NCBI RefSeq assembly: GCF_008830365.1
Contig: NZ_WBKI01000002.1
Coordinates: 372,001 to 436,000, forward strand
Length of the DNA stretch: 64,000 nucleotides
Direction: 5' to 3'
Origin: Serratia proteamaculans
Lineage (GTDB): Bacteria > Pseudomonadota > Gammaproteobacteria > Enterobacterales > Enterobacteriaceae
Below the pieces are notes generated by a model. That model did no database searches. It was not told the origin of the DNA and saw only the letters and a list, made by a program, of their open reading frames with translations. How positions within the stretch are numbered: the first letter of the stretch is position 1; every line of letters begins with the position of its first letter. Shown piece after piece: positions 8,784 to 18,513 of this stretch. Made by a program: the position numbers and the translations under genes.

Positions 8784-9555
8784 TTTCACGCTCCCGTTGG
8801 CTACGGTACAAGGGCACCAGAGTTTCAAACTGACGCCCGTCGATCTGCAAGGCTACCCGTTCAATCGCCAAATCAAACAGCGGCGACAGGCTCTCTGCCG
8901 TCAACACTTCGGCGCAGGATCCCAGTTGATGCTGTCCTGCCGCCCCCAGCAACAGGGCGCGATCGGCCACCGCATGTGCATGATTGGGCTGATGGGTAGA
9001 AAACATCACCGCCATCTGTCGTTCCCGTGCCAAATGTGAGATCAGGCTCAGCACCCGGTCCTGATGGTGCAAATCCAACGCCGAGGTCGGCTCGTCCAGC
9101 ATCAACACCTCGCAGCTCATCGACAACGCGCGGGCTATCAATACCAGTTGCCGCTGCCCGCCGGACAGGCTGCCAAATTCGCGATCGGCAAAGCCCAGCA
9201 TATCCAGCGAATGCAGCGCCTCTTTCGCCAGTCGGTGATCCTCCGCCGACGGGGTACGGAACAGACCCACGTAACGCGCGCGCCCCATCAGCACGATATC
9301 CAACACCCGATAAGCAAAGGGGGCAGCGAACTGCTGTGGGACAAAACCGATGCCGTCACCCCGTTCCACTGCGCCCTGCTGCAACGGTAAGGTACCGAGC
9401 AGCAGTTGCATCAGGGTGCTTTTACCGCGTCCGTTGGGGCCGAGCACCGCCAGCACCTCACCGCGCCGTAACTGTAAATTCAATTGATGAAACAGTGGGT
9501 TCTGGCCGGGCCAGCTAAAACCCAGCCCCTCCACCCGCAGCAATGTCTCAGCCAT
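8776..9555 (-). CDS. ABC transporter ATPase, FecE/BtuD/MolC type
   Basis: A 259-residue ATP-binding subunit. Walker A is GPNGRGKST (Arg replaces the usual Ala), the signature is LSGGQRQLVLIARAL, Walker B is VLMLDEPTSALD, and the H-loop lies in STHQPNHA. The sequence type groups with metal-chelate and B12 importers, including the MolBC class for molybdate/tungstate. It overlaps the permease gene by 8 bases and the ModA-like gene downstream, so it is translationally coupled on both sides. Confidence 0.9.
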   Translation of the reverse strand: MAETLLRVEGLGFSWPGQNPLFHQLNLQLRRGEVLAVLGPNGRGKSTLMQLLLGTLPLQQGAVERGDGIGFVPQQFAAPFAYRVLDIVLMGRARYVGLFRTPSAEDHRLAKEALHSLDMLGFADREFGSLSGGQRQLVLIARALSMSCEVLMLDEPTSALDLHHQDRVLSLISHLARERQMAVMFSTHQPNHAHAVADRALLLGAAGQHQLGSCAEVLTAESLSPLFDLAIERVALQIDGRQFETLVPLYRSQRERESE

Positions 9556-10546
9556 GCCAGCCCCTCAGTTGCGCCCGGCGCAACAGCAACGCAAACAGCG
9601 GCGCACCAATCAGCGCCGTCAGGATGCCCAATGGAATTTCGCTGCTGCTTAAGGTGCGCGCCAAATCGTCGATCAACACCATATACAGCGCGCCCAGACA
9701 CATTGAGGCTGGCAACAGACGACGATGATCCGGACCGACCAGCAAGCGGGCAACGTGTGGGATCACCAGCCCTACCCAACCGATGCTGCCGCTCACCGCC
9801 ACCTGTGCAGCGACGATGCCGGCACACAGCGTCAGGATCAGCCAGCGGGTCCCTTCGACATTGATGCCCAGCGCGGCGGCATCCTCATCCCCCAGCGACA
9901 ACAGATTAATACGCCAGCGTAATGCCAACAGCAGCCCGCCGCCCAACAGCAGTGGCAGGAACAGCATCAACAGTTTGTTATCGTCGGCGGTAGCAAAGCT
10001 GCCCAGCAGCCAGAACACAATGCTCGGCAGCTTTTCTTCGGTATCGGCCAGATATTGCAGCAGGCTGACGCAGGCGGAGAAAAAACCACTGAGGATCACC
10101 CCGGCCAGCACCAGTGACAGAATATTGCGCCGGGCAATGGCGCTGGTAATAGCAAAAATCAGCAGTAACGCCGCCATGCCGAACACGAAAGCAGACAACA
10201 GCAGCGCCGCCATTGGCAGGCTGAGCAAAATGGCCAGCGTACCGCCAAAAGCCGCACCGGAGGAGACGCCGATGATGTGCGGATCTACCAGCGGGTTGCG
10301 AAATACTCCCTGAAGTGCCGCACCACATAAGGCCAGTGCTGCCCCGGCACCCATCGCCAGCAACACCCGGGGTACGCGCACCCCGAGGATCACCTGACGT
10401 TGGATCTCATCAATACCGCCGTGCGGGCCAGTCAAGGGCTCCAGCAGGATGAGCAGGCTGTGGGCCGCCGACACCGGATAGCGACCGATGCCCAACGATA
10501 ACAACGCACAAAGCAACGTCAGCAGGAGCAGCCAGCCCAGCCTCAT
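9548..10546 (-). CDS. FecCD/BtuC-family permease
   Basis: A 332-residue polytopic permease with about ten hydrophobic helices and the family motif GAALQGVFRNPLVDPHIIGVSSGAAFGG (quoted only in part: GAALQGVFRNPLVDPHIIG, residues about 78-96). It would form the membrane channel for the ATPase encoded next to it. It overlaps the binding-protein gene by 4 bases. Confidence 0.92.
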   Translation of the reverse strand: MRLGWLLLLTLLCALLSLGIGRYPVSAAHSLLILLEPLTGPHGGIDEIQRQVILGVRVPRVLLAMGAGAALALCGAALQGVFRNPLVDPHIIGVSSGAAFGGTLAILLSLPMAALLLSAFVFGMAALLLIFAITSAIARRNILSLVLAGVILSGFFSACVSLLQYLADTEEKLPSIVFWLLGSFATADDNKLLMLFLPLLLGGGLLLALRWRINLLSLGDEDAAALGINVEGTRWLILTLCAGIVAAQVAVSGSIGWVGLVIPHVARLLVGPDHRRLLPASMCLGALYMVLIDDLARTLSSSEIPLGILTALIGAPLFALLLRRAQLRGWHG

Positions 10547-11592
10547 TGCCCACTCTGGCAGCAGCTACTGCGGTAATACTGCCGGTAGTAGGCATCCACC
10601 CGCTGTTGCAGATTAACGTCACTGAAACGCTGCGGATAAAGCTTTTTCGCCATCCACAGTTCGCCCAATGCCAGCGCTTCCGGCATCGGGTAGCCCCAGG
10701 CCTTGGCGTATTCCGGCATCAGATAGACACGTTTATTTTTCACCGCATCAATCCCCTGCCACTGCGGCGAGCTGAGGATGTGCTTCACCACCTCGGGATA
10801 GCGTTCCTGCACGAAAATCACCGCCGGGTTCCACTTCAGCACGTCCTCAATCGACACCTGTTTAAAACCATTAATGTCCTTCGCAGCCACGTTGATAGCC
10901 CCAGCGTGCTGCATCATCAGGCCAGTGTACTTGCCCGAGCCGTAAGTGGTTAAGTCCGGGTTGGCCATGTAGACCCGTACTCGCTGGTCCTCCGGCAGGT
11001 CGCGCAGCCGGTCTGCCACCAGCGTCCGCTGCTGAAATACGTCCTGGATCAGCGCCTCGGCCTGTGGCTGGTGGCCCATGACCGTGCCGATTAAACGAAT
11101 ACCATCCTGCAGGCCCAGGTTATAGGCCTGATCTTCATCTTTCAGCTGCGGGTTCATTTTTCCGGCCTGATCCGCCGACTCACGACGCAGTGAAATCGCC
11201 ACCACCGGAATACCGGCCTTTTCAATCTGGGCAATCATTTCCGGTGGTGCATAGTTGGCAACGAACACTACCTGCGGATGCAATCGGAGCAGGCTTTCGA
11301 TGTTCACCGAGGTGAGATCACCCGGCATCGGCATGTTTGCCAGCCCAGGCGCCAAACGCAGATAATTCGATCCCAGCTGCTTCTTCCAACTGCTGAGCAC
11401 CCCAACCACCTGTGGCAGAGCGTCGAGCTGCACCAGCAGGTTCAGCGTCTGATGTTGCAGCACCACAGCACGGGTGATGGTATCGGGTAGCCTGACCTGT
11501 CTGTTGAGTTGGTCAGTAACCTGGCGTTCTGCCTGCGCAGCGCCAGAGAACAGAATGAAAAGCAACAGTAGGCGCGGGAAGCTTTTGAACAT
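10543..11592 (-). CDS. Periplasmic binding protein of FecB/BtuF/MolA type
   Basis: A 349-residue class III solute-binding protein with a signal peptide ending GAAQA (residues 1-21) and no lipobox cysteine. The domain pattern (TITRAVVLQHQTLNLLVQL, the long connecting helix, NPAVIFVQER, VYLMPEYAKAWGYPMPEAL) matches the helical-backbone receptors for iron complexes, B12 and, in Haemophilus MolA, molybdate/tungstate. The nearby molybdenum enzyme and the ModA-like gene favour an oxyanion, but a metal chelate cannot be excluded. First gene of the four-gene operon. Confidence 0.85.
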   Translation of the reverse strand: MFKSFPRLLLLFILFSGAAQAERQVTDQLNRQVRLPDTITRAVVLQHQTLNLLVQLDALPQVVGVLSSWKKQLGSNYLRLAPGLANMPMPGDLTSVNIESLLRLHPQVVFVANYAPPEMIAQIEKAGIPVVAISLRRESADQAGKMNPQLKDEDQAYNLGLQDGIRLIGTVMGHQPQAEALIQDVFQQRTLVADRLRDLPEDQRVRVYMANPDLTTYGSGKYTGLMMQHAGAINVAAKDINGFKQVSIEDVLKWNPAVIFVQERYPEVVKHILSSPQWQGIDAVKNKRVYLMPEYAKAWGYPMPEALALGELWMAKKLYPQRFSDVNLQQRVDAYYRQYYRSSCCQSGQ

Positions 11593-11729
11593 GAGGGGGA
11601 TTCCGGTTGATTATCGTTATATATAAAATAATATAGCGATAGCCATAGCGAAACAATCAGCGGGATCAACGATTGAGAAAATAGCCGGGGAATGAAACAA
11701 AACAGGTGGGCGTTAAACATCAACAAAAC

Positions 11730-11755
11730 CCCTCTCCCACCGCAGCGAGAGAGGG
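11730..11755 (-). terminator. Terminator after bglX
   Basis: On the minus strand CCCTCTC pairs with GAGAGGG across an 12-base loop and is followed by GTTTTGTTG, directly after the bglX stop codon. Confidence 0.6.
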
Positions 11756-11765
11756 CCAGGTATGA

Positions 11766-14063
11766 TTACTTCAGCGTAAAGCTCTGCGACTGTACCTCGT
11801 CGGAATCCAGGCCGACAAATACATTAAACTTGCCCGATTCCGCGCCCCATTTCAGGCTGGCGTTATAGAACTTGAGATCCTCTTCGGTGATCGGCAACTC
11901 CACCTTCTGCGCTTGACCGGCTTTCAGCATCACCTTTTTAAAGTTACGCAGCTCTTTCACCGGGCGGCTGACCGAAGCCGTCACGTCCTGCAGATATAAC
12001 TGCACCACGGTGGCACCATCATATTTACCGGTGTTTTTCAGCGTGACGCTGGCGGTGATTTTGCCGTTACGCGCCATCGTCGGGCTGGAGAGTTTCAGAT
12101 CCGACAGGCTAAAGCTGGTATAGCTCAGACCGTAGCCAAAGGGATACAGTGGGCCGTTCGGTGAGTCAAAGTAGCGGGAGGTGTACTTGCCCGGGTTTTC
12201 CTTGCCGAACGGACGGCCGGTATTCAGATGGTTGTAGTACATCGGGATCTGCCCGACCGAGCGTGGGAAGGTCATAGGCAATTTGCCCGACGGGTTGTAG
12301 TCACCGAATAACACATCGGCCACCGCATGGCCGCCCTCGGTGCCACTGTACCAGGTTTCCAGCATCGCATCCGCCTGCTGACTTTCCCAGCTCAGCGCCA
12401 GCGGTCGGCCGTTCATCAGCACCAGCACCAGCGGTTTACCGGTGGCCTTCAACGCCGCGATCAGATCACGCTGGCTTTGCGGAATGGTAATATCGGCACG
12501 GCTGGAAGCTTCGTGCGCCATCCCCTGTGATTCACCCACGACCGCCACCACCACATCGGCTTTCTTCGCCGCCTGCACCGCTTCATCAATCATCTGCTGT
12601 GGCGGGCGGGTATCAAACACCACCGCCGGCTCATACTCGTTCAGATAGTCGATAATACTCTTGTCCTGAGTGACGTTGGCCCCCTTGGCGTAGAGGATTT
12701 TCGCCTTGTCGCCCACCGCCTGCTCCAGCCCCTGGCGGAGAGTCACTGACTGTTTGATCACCCCAGCCGCCGACCAACTGCCCATCACGTCACGCTGACT
12801 GTCGGCCATCGGCCCGACCAGCGCTATGGTGCTCTGCTTGCTCAACGGCAGCGTCTGCTTGTCATTTTTCAGCAACACCATGGTTTTACGCGCAATCACG
12901 CGCGCTTCGGCACGGTGCAAACGGCTTTCGGCATTGGTGTCCTGCGGATCGGAGCCGACCGGGCCAAGGTGGGTATAAGGGTCTTTAAACAGGCCCATAT
13001 CATATTTGGTGTTCAGTACGTCGCGGCAGGCGCGATCGATGTCGCTTTCCGATACCAGCCCGTCTTTGACCAACCCCGGCAGGTATTGGTCGTAATATTC
13101 GTCGCTCATGCTCATGTCGACGCCGGAAGTGATTGCCAGCCGCACCGCATCACGTGCGTCTTCAGCCACGCCGTGTTTGATCAGCTCTTTAATCGCGCCG
13201 TGGTCACTGATGGTGATGCCCTTGAAGCCCCACTGATCGCGCAGCAGGTCTTTCAACAGCCACGGGTTGGCGGTAGCCGGAATGCCGTTTATCGAGTTGA
13301 GCGACACCATAACTCCGCCGCTGCCGGCGTCCACTGCCGCCTTATACGGCGGCAGGTAGTCCTGATACATTCTCAGCGGGCTCATATCGACGGTGTTGTA
13401 ATCGCGACCGCCTTCGGTGGCACCGTACAGTGCGAAGTGTTTCACGCTGGCCATGATGGAACCGGGTTTGGACGGGTCACCGTTTTGATAGGCATCCACC
13501 ATCACTTTGGCAATTTTGGACACCAGCCAGGTATCTTCCCCGAAACCTTCCGAGACCCGGCCCCAGCGCGGATCGCGGGTGATATCGACCATCGGCGAGA
13601 ACGTCATGTTCAGACCGTCGTCACTGGCTTCCTGCGCCGATACACGGCCGCTGAGCGCGATGGCTTCGAGGTCAAAACTGGCCGCCAGCCCCAGGCTGAT
13701 TGGGAACACGGTGCGTTGACCATGCACCACGTCGTAGGCGAAGAATAACGGGATTTTCAGGCGGCTGAGCTGCATGGCCTGATCCTGCATGGCACGGATA
13801 TCCGGCCGGGTAACGGTATTGAAGATGGCGCCAATCTGCCCTTTGCTGATGCCGTCGCGGATAGCCTCTTTCGGGTTATCCGGCCCGACGCTGATTAGGC
13901 GCAACTGGCCAATTTTTTCGGCCAGCGTCATCTGTTTCATCAGGTTGGTTACGAAGGCATCGCGCTGCTGGGCATTAACGCCCTGGATCACGGCGCTTTC
14001 CTGCGCAAAAACCGGGCTGATGGCCAGACCGGACAACATACTCACCACACAAAGCCATTTCAT
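11766..14063 (-). CDS. bglX: Periplasmic beta-glucosidase BglX
   Basis: A 765-residue glycoside hydrolase family 3 enzyme, the same length as E. coli BglX. It has a signal peptide (1-20), the (beta/alpha)8 domain with the nucleophile in TISDHGA (Asp287), the alpha/beta sandwich domain containing MNGRPLALSWESQQ, and the C-terminal fibronectin III-like domain. It hydrolyses beta-glucosides in the periplasm. It is monocistronic with its own terminator; in E. coli it neighbours dld, which here lies about 5.5 kb away. Confidence 0.96.
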   Translation of the reverse strand: MKWLCVVSMLSGLAISPVFAQESAVIQGVNAQQRDAFVTNLMKQMTLAEKIGQLRLISVGPDNPKEAIRDGISKGQIGAIFNTVTRPDIRAMQDQAMQLSRLKIPLFFAYDVVHGQRTVFPISLGLAASFDLEAIALSGRVSAQEASDDGLNMTFSPMVDITRDPRWGRVSEGFGEDTWLVSKIAKVMVDAYQNGDPSKPGSIMASVKHFALYGATEGGRDYNTVDMSPLRMYQDYLPPYKAAVDAGSGGVMVSLNSINGIPATANPWLLKDLLRDQWGFKGITISDHGAIKELIKHGVAEDARDAVRLAITSGVDMSMSDEYYDQYLPGLVKDGLVSESDIDRACRDVLNTKYDMGLFKDPYTHLGPVGSDPQDTNAESRLHRAEARVIARKTMVLLKNDKQTLPLSKQSTIALVGPMADSQRDVMGSWSAAGVIKQSVTLRQGLEQAVGDKAKILYAKGANVTQDKSIIDYLNEYEPAVVFDTRPPQQMIDEAVQAAKKADVVVAVVGESQGMAHEASSRADITIPQSQRDLIAALKATGKPLVLVLMNGRPLALSWESQQADAMLETWYSGTEGGHAVADVLFGDYNPSGKLPMTFPRSVGQIPMYYNHLNTGRPFGKENPGKYTSRYFDSPNGPLYPFGYGLSYTSFSLSDLKLSSPTMARNGKITASVTLKNTGKYDGATVVQLYLQDVTASVSRPVKELRNFKKVMLKAGQAQKVELPITEEDLKFYNASLKWGAESGKFNVFVGLDSDEVQSQSFTLK

Positions 14064-14179
14064 ATTATTTGATCTCAGGCATGTTCCCGCCGCAGGCGGC
14101 GACGGAGATGATTTATCAACGTGAAAAGGCAGTGTGCCATACTCCTTTTCAGCGCAGAAATAATTTGTAATGTTAAAAG

Positions 14180-15109
14180 TTACAAGCTGTTAGCGAAGAC
14201 CGGTCGATAGTTTTGCAGCCTGGCGCGGCTTTGCTCCGCTTCATCACTGAGGAAATTGACCAGTTCGGTTAATGCCTGCGGCACCACCGCCCGTTCAGGA
14301 TAGACCAAATAGTAAGCCGCACCGCTGACCACGCTGAGCGGGAACGGCGTGACCACACGCCTCGCCTGAATATCTTCTTCCAGCAGGCACAGATCGCCGA
14401 TGGCAATACCAAAGCCTTGCAGCGCAGCGCTCATCGCCAGATCGAGCGTATCGAAATGCTGCGCCTTGCCGGATGGCAATGCCTCGACCCCCGCCGCCTT
14501 CAGCCACAACAGCCAGTCGCGGCGATCGCGCGTGGGATGCAACAGGGTTTTCTCCGCCAGATCGGCTGGCGTGGGTGGGCGTGACAAATCGGGCAAATAA
14601 GATGGCGTGCAGACCGGCGTCAGAATTTCATCGAACAGATGATGAACCCGCAATTTTTTGGCCTGTGGCTGGCCGAACACCACCGCGGCATCAAAATGTT
14701 CTGCGCCAAAATCCAGCCCGTGCGATACCGAAGCGGTTAGCTCAATATGCATTTCCGGCCGTTCATTTTGCAGCCGGATAATACGCGGCAGCACCCAACG
14801 CATGGCACAGGTCGGGCATTTGATGCGCAAGGTACCCGGCTGCGCCCCGACTCGCGCCAATGCTTCATCCAACTGCCCAAGCGCCTGCTGCACCGGTGCC
14901 AGCAGCATCACGCCCTGTGGAGTCAGCGTCAGGCCGCGCGCCCGGCGGCTAAACAAAGGGTATCCCAGATGCTGCTCCAGCCCGAGGATCTGTCGGCTGA
15001 CCGCGCCCTGCGTCAGGTGCAGGCTCTGGGCGGCATGGGTGAAATTAAGCCGTTGCGCCACCACCACAAAGGTTTTCAACACGTCGAGGGAAGGTAAAGA
15101 CATTGACAT
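14180..15109 (-). CDS. LysR-family regulator divergent from aminotransferase
   Basis: A 309-residue LysR regulator of the GcvA/AmpR-like group: helix-turn-helix residues about 8-65 (FVVVAQRLNFTHAAQSLHLT, QGAVSRQILGLEQHLG). Its start is 118 bases from the divergent aminotransferase, and a perfect 8-bp-arm palindrome with the T-N11-A form lies 14 bases upstream of its ATG. It most likely controls itself and the aminotransferase/binding-protein operon in response to an amino or keto acid. Confidence 0.9.
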   Translation of the reverse strand: MSMSLPSLDVLKTFVVVAQRLNFTHAAQSLHLTQGAVSRQILGLEQHLGYPLFSRRARGLTLTPQGVMLLAPVQQALGQLDEALARVGAQPGTLRIKCPTCAMRWVLPRIIRLQNERPEMHIELTASVSHGLDFGAEHFDAAVVFGQPQAKKLRVHHLFDEILTPVCTPSYLPDLSRPPTPADLAEKTLLHPTRDRRDWLLWLKAAGVEALPSGKAQHFDTLDLAMSAALQGFGIAIGDLCLLEEDIQARRVVTPFPLSVVSGAAYYLVYPERAVVPQALTELVNFLSDEAEQSRARLQNYRPVFANSL

Positions 15110-15122
15110 AACAGCCTCTCAA

Positions 15123-15143
15123 GCCATGAGATTAACTCATGGC
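15123..15143. promoter_or_regulatory. Probable LysR operator
   Basis: GCCATGAG-ATTAA-CTCATGGC, perfect 8-bp arms, contains the T-N11-A core of LysR sites and sits between the divergent LysR and aminotransferase genes. Confidence 0.65.
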
Positions 15144-15227
15144 GAGTATGACAAACTTTCCCTTGTTGGCCTACCCTAAGTGATGCTTAATCAAACCATA
15201 CTTCCCTCGTTTCCCCTGGAGCCACTC

Positions 15228-16382
15228 ATGCAGAGCGCCTGCTCACACCGCTCGAAGTTGCCGGACGTCGGCACTACGATTTTCACCGTTATCGGCCAGC
15301 TCAGCGCCGAACACCAGGCCCTGAATCTGTCGCAGGGGGCACCGAACTTCGCCTGTGAACCTCAATTGGTTGAAGCGGTGGCGCAAGCCATGCGCGCAGG
15401 TCATAACCAATACGCACCGATGAGCGGCGTGGCGGCATTACGTACCGCGCTGGCAGACAAAGTTGAACGATTGTATGGCGCACGCTATGACGCCGACGAA
15501 GAAATCACGGTCATTGCCAGCGCCAGCGAAGGATTGTATTCCGCCATCAGCGCGCTGGTGCATCCGGGCGATGAGGTGATTTATTTCGAACCGGCGTTCG
15601 ACAGCTATGCGCCGATCGTACGCTTGCAAGGCGCAACACCGGTAGCGATCAAACTGTCGCTGCAGGACCTGCATATTGACTGGGACGAAGTCGCCGCCGC
15701 CATCAACAGCAAAACGCGAATGATCATTGTTAATAGCCCGCACAACCCGACAGGCAGCGTATTCGGCGAACATGATATTGAACGCCTGACCGCCCTGACG
15801 CGCAATACCGATATCGTCATCCTGTCCGACGAGGTCTACGAACACGTGGTGTTCGACGATGATATTCACCACAGCATGGCACGCCACCCTCAGTTGGCTG
15901 AACGCAGTGTGATCGTTTCGTCGTTTGGCAAAACCTACCACGTGACCGGCTGGCGCGTCGGTTACTGCATGGCGCCGGCGGCGCTGATGGACGAGATCCG
16001 CAAGGTGCACCAGTTTATGGTGTTTTCCGCCGATACGCCGATGCAGTACGCCTTTGCCGAAGCGCTGGGCAACCCGCAAAGTTATCTGGGACTGGCGGCC
16101 TTCTATCAGCAGAAACGTGATTTACTGGCGAACGCACTGCAGGATTCACGCTTTGAATTACTGCCCAGCCGTGGCAGTTTCTTTATGCTGGCCCGCTTTA
16201 GCGGTTTCAGCAGCGAAAGTGACAATGACTTTGCGGTGCGTCTGATCCGTGAGGCCAAGGTCGCGACTATCCCGCTGTCGGCGTTTTACAGCGACGGCAC
16301 TGATACCGGCATCATCCGACTGAGTTTTTCAAAAGATAATGAGACCCTGCTGGAGGGCGCACGCCGTCTGTGTCAGGTATAA
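15228..16382 (+). CDS. PLP-dependent methionine-type aminotransferase (YbdL-like)
   Basis: A 384-residue fold-type I class I/II aminotransferase, started at ATG 15228 with CTGGAG 6 bases upstream; a GTG at 15180 is in frame but less likely. Recognisable are LSQGAPNFACEP, the NSPHNPTG segment, LSDEVYEHVVF, and the Schiff-base lysine in SSFGKTYHVTGWRVGY. It closely resembles E. coli YbdL, which transaminates methionine and aromatic amino acids with keto acids. It is followed 41 bases later by an amino-acid binding protein. Confidence 0.9.
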   Translation: MQSACSHRSKLPDVGTTIFTVIGQLSAEHQALNLSQGAPNFACEPQLVEAVAQAMRAGHNQYAPMSGVAALRTALADKVERLYGARYDADEEITVIASASEGLYSAISALVHPGDEVIYFEPAFDSYAPIVRLQGATPVAIKLSLQDLHIDWDEVAAAINSKTRMIIVNSPHNPTGSVFGEHDIERLTALTRNTDIVILSDEVYEHVVFDDDIHHSMARHPQLAERSVIVSSFGKTYHVTGWRVGYCMAPAALMDEIRKVHQFMVFSADTPMQYAFAEALGNPQSYLGLAAFYQQKRDLLANALQDSRFELLPSRGSFFMLARFSGFSSESDNDFAVRLIREAKVATIPLSAFYSDGTDTGIIRLSFSKDNETLLEGARRLCQV

Positions 16383-16423
16383 CGCAGTTATTTTTGCTTT
16401 GACCATGGGAAAAGGGCTCTACT

Positions 16424-17203
16424 ATGAAATCACTGAAAACGTTGATCGCCGCAGGCTGCCTGCTGGCCGCCGGTTCCACGCTGGCGGCGGAAAATACCCT
16501 GCGCTTCGGCCTGGAAGCGCTGTATCCCCCGTTCGAATCCAAATCCGCCAGCGGTAAGCTGGAAGGCTTTGATATCGATCTGGGCAACGCGGTGTGTGCC
16601 GCTGCCCAGTTAAAATGCAGTTGGGTCGAAACCTCGTTCGACAGCCTGATCCCGGCGCTGAAGGCACGCAAGTTCGACGCCATCAACTCGGCGATGAACG
16701 TCACCGACCAGCGTCGTCAGGCGATAGACTTTACCGATTCAATCTATCAGGTGCCGAACCGCCTGATCGCCAAGGCTGACAGCGGTCTGCTGCCAAACGC
16801 CACCTCGCTGGCGGGCAAACACGTTGGCGTGTTGCAAGGCTCGATTCAGGAAACTTACGCCAAGGCCCACTGGGCGCCGCAGGGTGTAGACGTGGTGTCC
16901 TATCAGGATCAGAACCAGGCTTATCTCGACCTGACCGCCGGGCGTCTCGACGCGACGCTGGTAATGGCACCGTCAGGGCAAAGCGGTTTCCTGGCACATC
17001 CGGACGGTAAGGGCTTCGCCTTTGTCGGCGATGCGGTCAGCGATGACAAGATCCTCGGTGAGGGCATTGCCTTCGGCCTGCGTAAGGGTGATGACGCACT
17101 GAAGAAAAAGCTGAATGAGGCGATCGTCAAAGTGAAGCAGCAAGGTACCGTGAGTGAGCTGGCGAAGAAATATTTTGGCGATATTGATGTGACAGTGAAG
17201 TAA
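16424..17203 (+). CDS. ABC transporter substrate-binding protein, polar amino acid type
   Basis: A 259-residue periplasmic receptor with a signal peptide ending in LAAGSTLAA (residues 1-22) and the ArgT/HisJ/GlnH signature (LRFGLEALYPPFESK, GFDIDLGNAVC, FDSLIPALKARKFDAI). The MNVTDQRRQAIDFTDS segment matches lysine/arginine/ornithine-type receptors. No permease or ATPase gene accompanies it, so it is an orphan receptor. It appears to share an operon with the aminotransferase and ends at a strong terminator. Confidence 0.9.
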   Translation: MKSLKTLIAAGCLLAAGSTLAAENTLRFGLEALYPPFESKSASGKLEGFDIDLGNAVCAAAQLKCSWVETSFDSLIPALKARKFDAINSAMNVTDQRRQAIDFTDSIYQVPNRLIAKADSGLLPNATSLAGKHVGVLQGSIQETYAKAHWAPQGVDVVSYQDQNQAYLDLTAGRLDATLVMAPSGQSGFLAHPDGKGFAFVGDAVSDDKILGEGIAFGLRKGDDALKKKLNEAIVKVKQQGTVSELAKKYFGDIDVTVK

Positions 17204-17206
17204 GAA

Positions 17207-17242
17207 ATCAGGGGCGAAAATCTATTCGCCCCTGATTGTTTT
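17207..17242. terminator. Bidirectional terminator
   Basis: A perfect 12-bp stem ATCAGGGGCGAA / TTCGCCCCTGAT, 6-base loop, followed by TGTTTT on the + strand and preceded by a T-rich complement on the minus side. It separates the convergent binding-protein and ddlA genes. Confidence 0.85.
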
Positions 17243-18344
17243 ACCGATCAAACACCGAGCTGTTCAGTGCACAGTCCTGCTGATGACGCTCCAGCGCCAG
17301 TTCAATCAGGCAGGTGATCAGTTGGCTGTAGCTGACGCCGCTGGCGGCCCACAGTTTGGGATACATGCTGATATTGGTGAAGCCCGGCAGCGTGTTGATT
17401 TCGTTGATTACCACGTTGTTGTCTGGCGTCAGGAACACGTCGACACGCGCCAGACCGAAACACTCGAGCGCCCGGAATGCTTTCAGCGCTACATCGCGGA
17501 TTTTATCACTCACTTCCGGCGCAATCGCCGCCGGCACTATCACCTGAGCGCCCTGCTCATTGATGTATTTGGTGTCGTAGGAATAGAAGGCGTCGCTCAG
17601 TACGATTTCGCCACACAGGCTGGCCTGAGGTTCATCGTTACCCAATACCGCGCACTCGATTTCACGGCCGACAATCGCCGATTCCACCAGCACTTTATGA
17701 TCGAAGCTGAACGCCAGCGCCACCGCAGCCTCATAGCCGGCGCGATCCTGCACCTTGCTGACCCCCACCGAAGAGCCCTGGTTAGCCGGTTTCACAAACA
17801 GCGGCAGACCCAGGCGTTCACTGAGTTGTTCAAAACTGTATTTAGCGCGGTTGTTGCGCGTCAGCGTCACAAAAGGCGCCACCGCCAACCCGGCATCACG
17901 CAACAGACGTTTGGTGACGTCTTTGTCCATGCTAACCGCTGAACCCAGCACACCGGCACCGACAAACGGCAGGTTGGCCATCCGCAACAGTCCCTGCAAC
18001 GAACCGTCTTCCCCCAGCGTGCCGTGCACAATGGGGAACACCACATCGACCTGGCTCAGCGCACCGGCGTTGCCTGACTCGATCAGCTGCTGCTTTTCCT
18101 GGCCGGGGATCAGCGCCACATTTTTATTTGAGCGGTTCAAGGCAATCAGCGCCGGGTTTTCCGCATTCAGCAGGTAATTGGACGCATCGTTAATGTGCCA
18201 TTGCCCCTGCTTGTCGATCCCCAGCAGCGTGACGTCAAACTTGTCTTTGTCGATTGCATCCACAATGTTTTTTGCCGACTGCAGCGAAACCTCATGCTCC
18301 GCCGATTTACCGCCAAAGATCACCCCAACACGTAATTTGCTCAC
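17241..18344 (-). CDS. ddlA: D-alanine--D-alanine ligase A
   Basis: A 367-residue ATP-grasp ligase, close to the 364 of E. coli DdlA and longer than DdlB. The N-terminal [17 protein letters not shown] loop, the [18 protein letters not shown]-binding segment and the C-terminal [15 protein letters not shown] magnesium site are intact. It joins two D-Ala molecules for peptidoglycan precursor synthesis in the cytoplasm. The gene stands alone with a terminator. Confidence 0.97.
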   Translation of the reverse strand: MSKLRVGVIFGGKSAEHEVSLQSAKNIVDAIDKDKFDVTLLGIDKQGQWHINDASNYLLNAENPALIALNRSNKNVALIPGQEKQQLIESGNAGALSQVDVVFPIVHGTLGEDGSLQGLLRMANLPFVGAGVLGSAVSMDKDVTKRLLRDAGLAVAPFVTLTRNNRAKYSFEQLSERLGLPLFVKPANQGSSVGVSKVQDRAGYEAAVALAFSFDHKVLVESAIVGREIECAVLGNDEPQASLCGEIVLSDAFYSYDTKYINEQGAQVIVPAAIAPEVSDKIRDVALKAFRALECFGLARVDVFLTPDNNVVINEINTLPGFTNISMYPKLWAASGVSYSQLITCLIELALERHQQDCALNSSVFDR

Positions 18345-18513
18345 GCCCTAAATCCTTCTGAAAAATCAGTGCAAAAAAGTCGTTTATCACAATAAACGCA
18401 TTGCCCGACGGCGGCAATCATTGTGACCCGGAATCTTCCTATGCCACAGAAAGCAAAATTCGCACCATCCAAACCATATACAATTCGTATATAAATCGCT
18501 TATGGAGCAGCCT

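Noticed and set aside
18502-18513. Upstream ATG for the ParD-like protein
   Set aside because: The GGAG site lies between this ATG and the next one at 18514, at correct spacing for the latter only.
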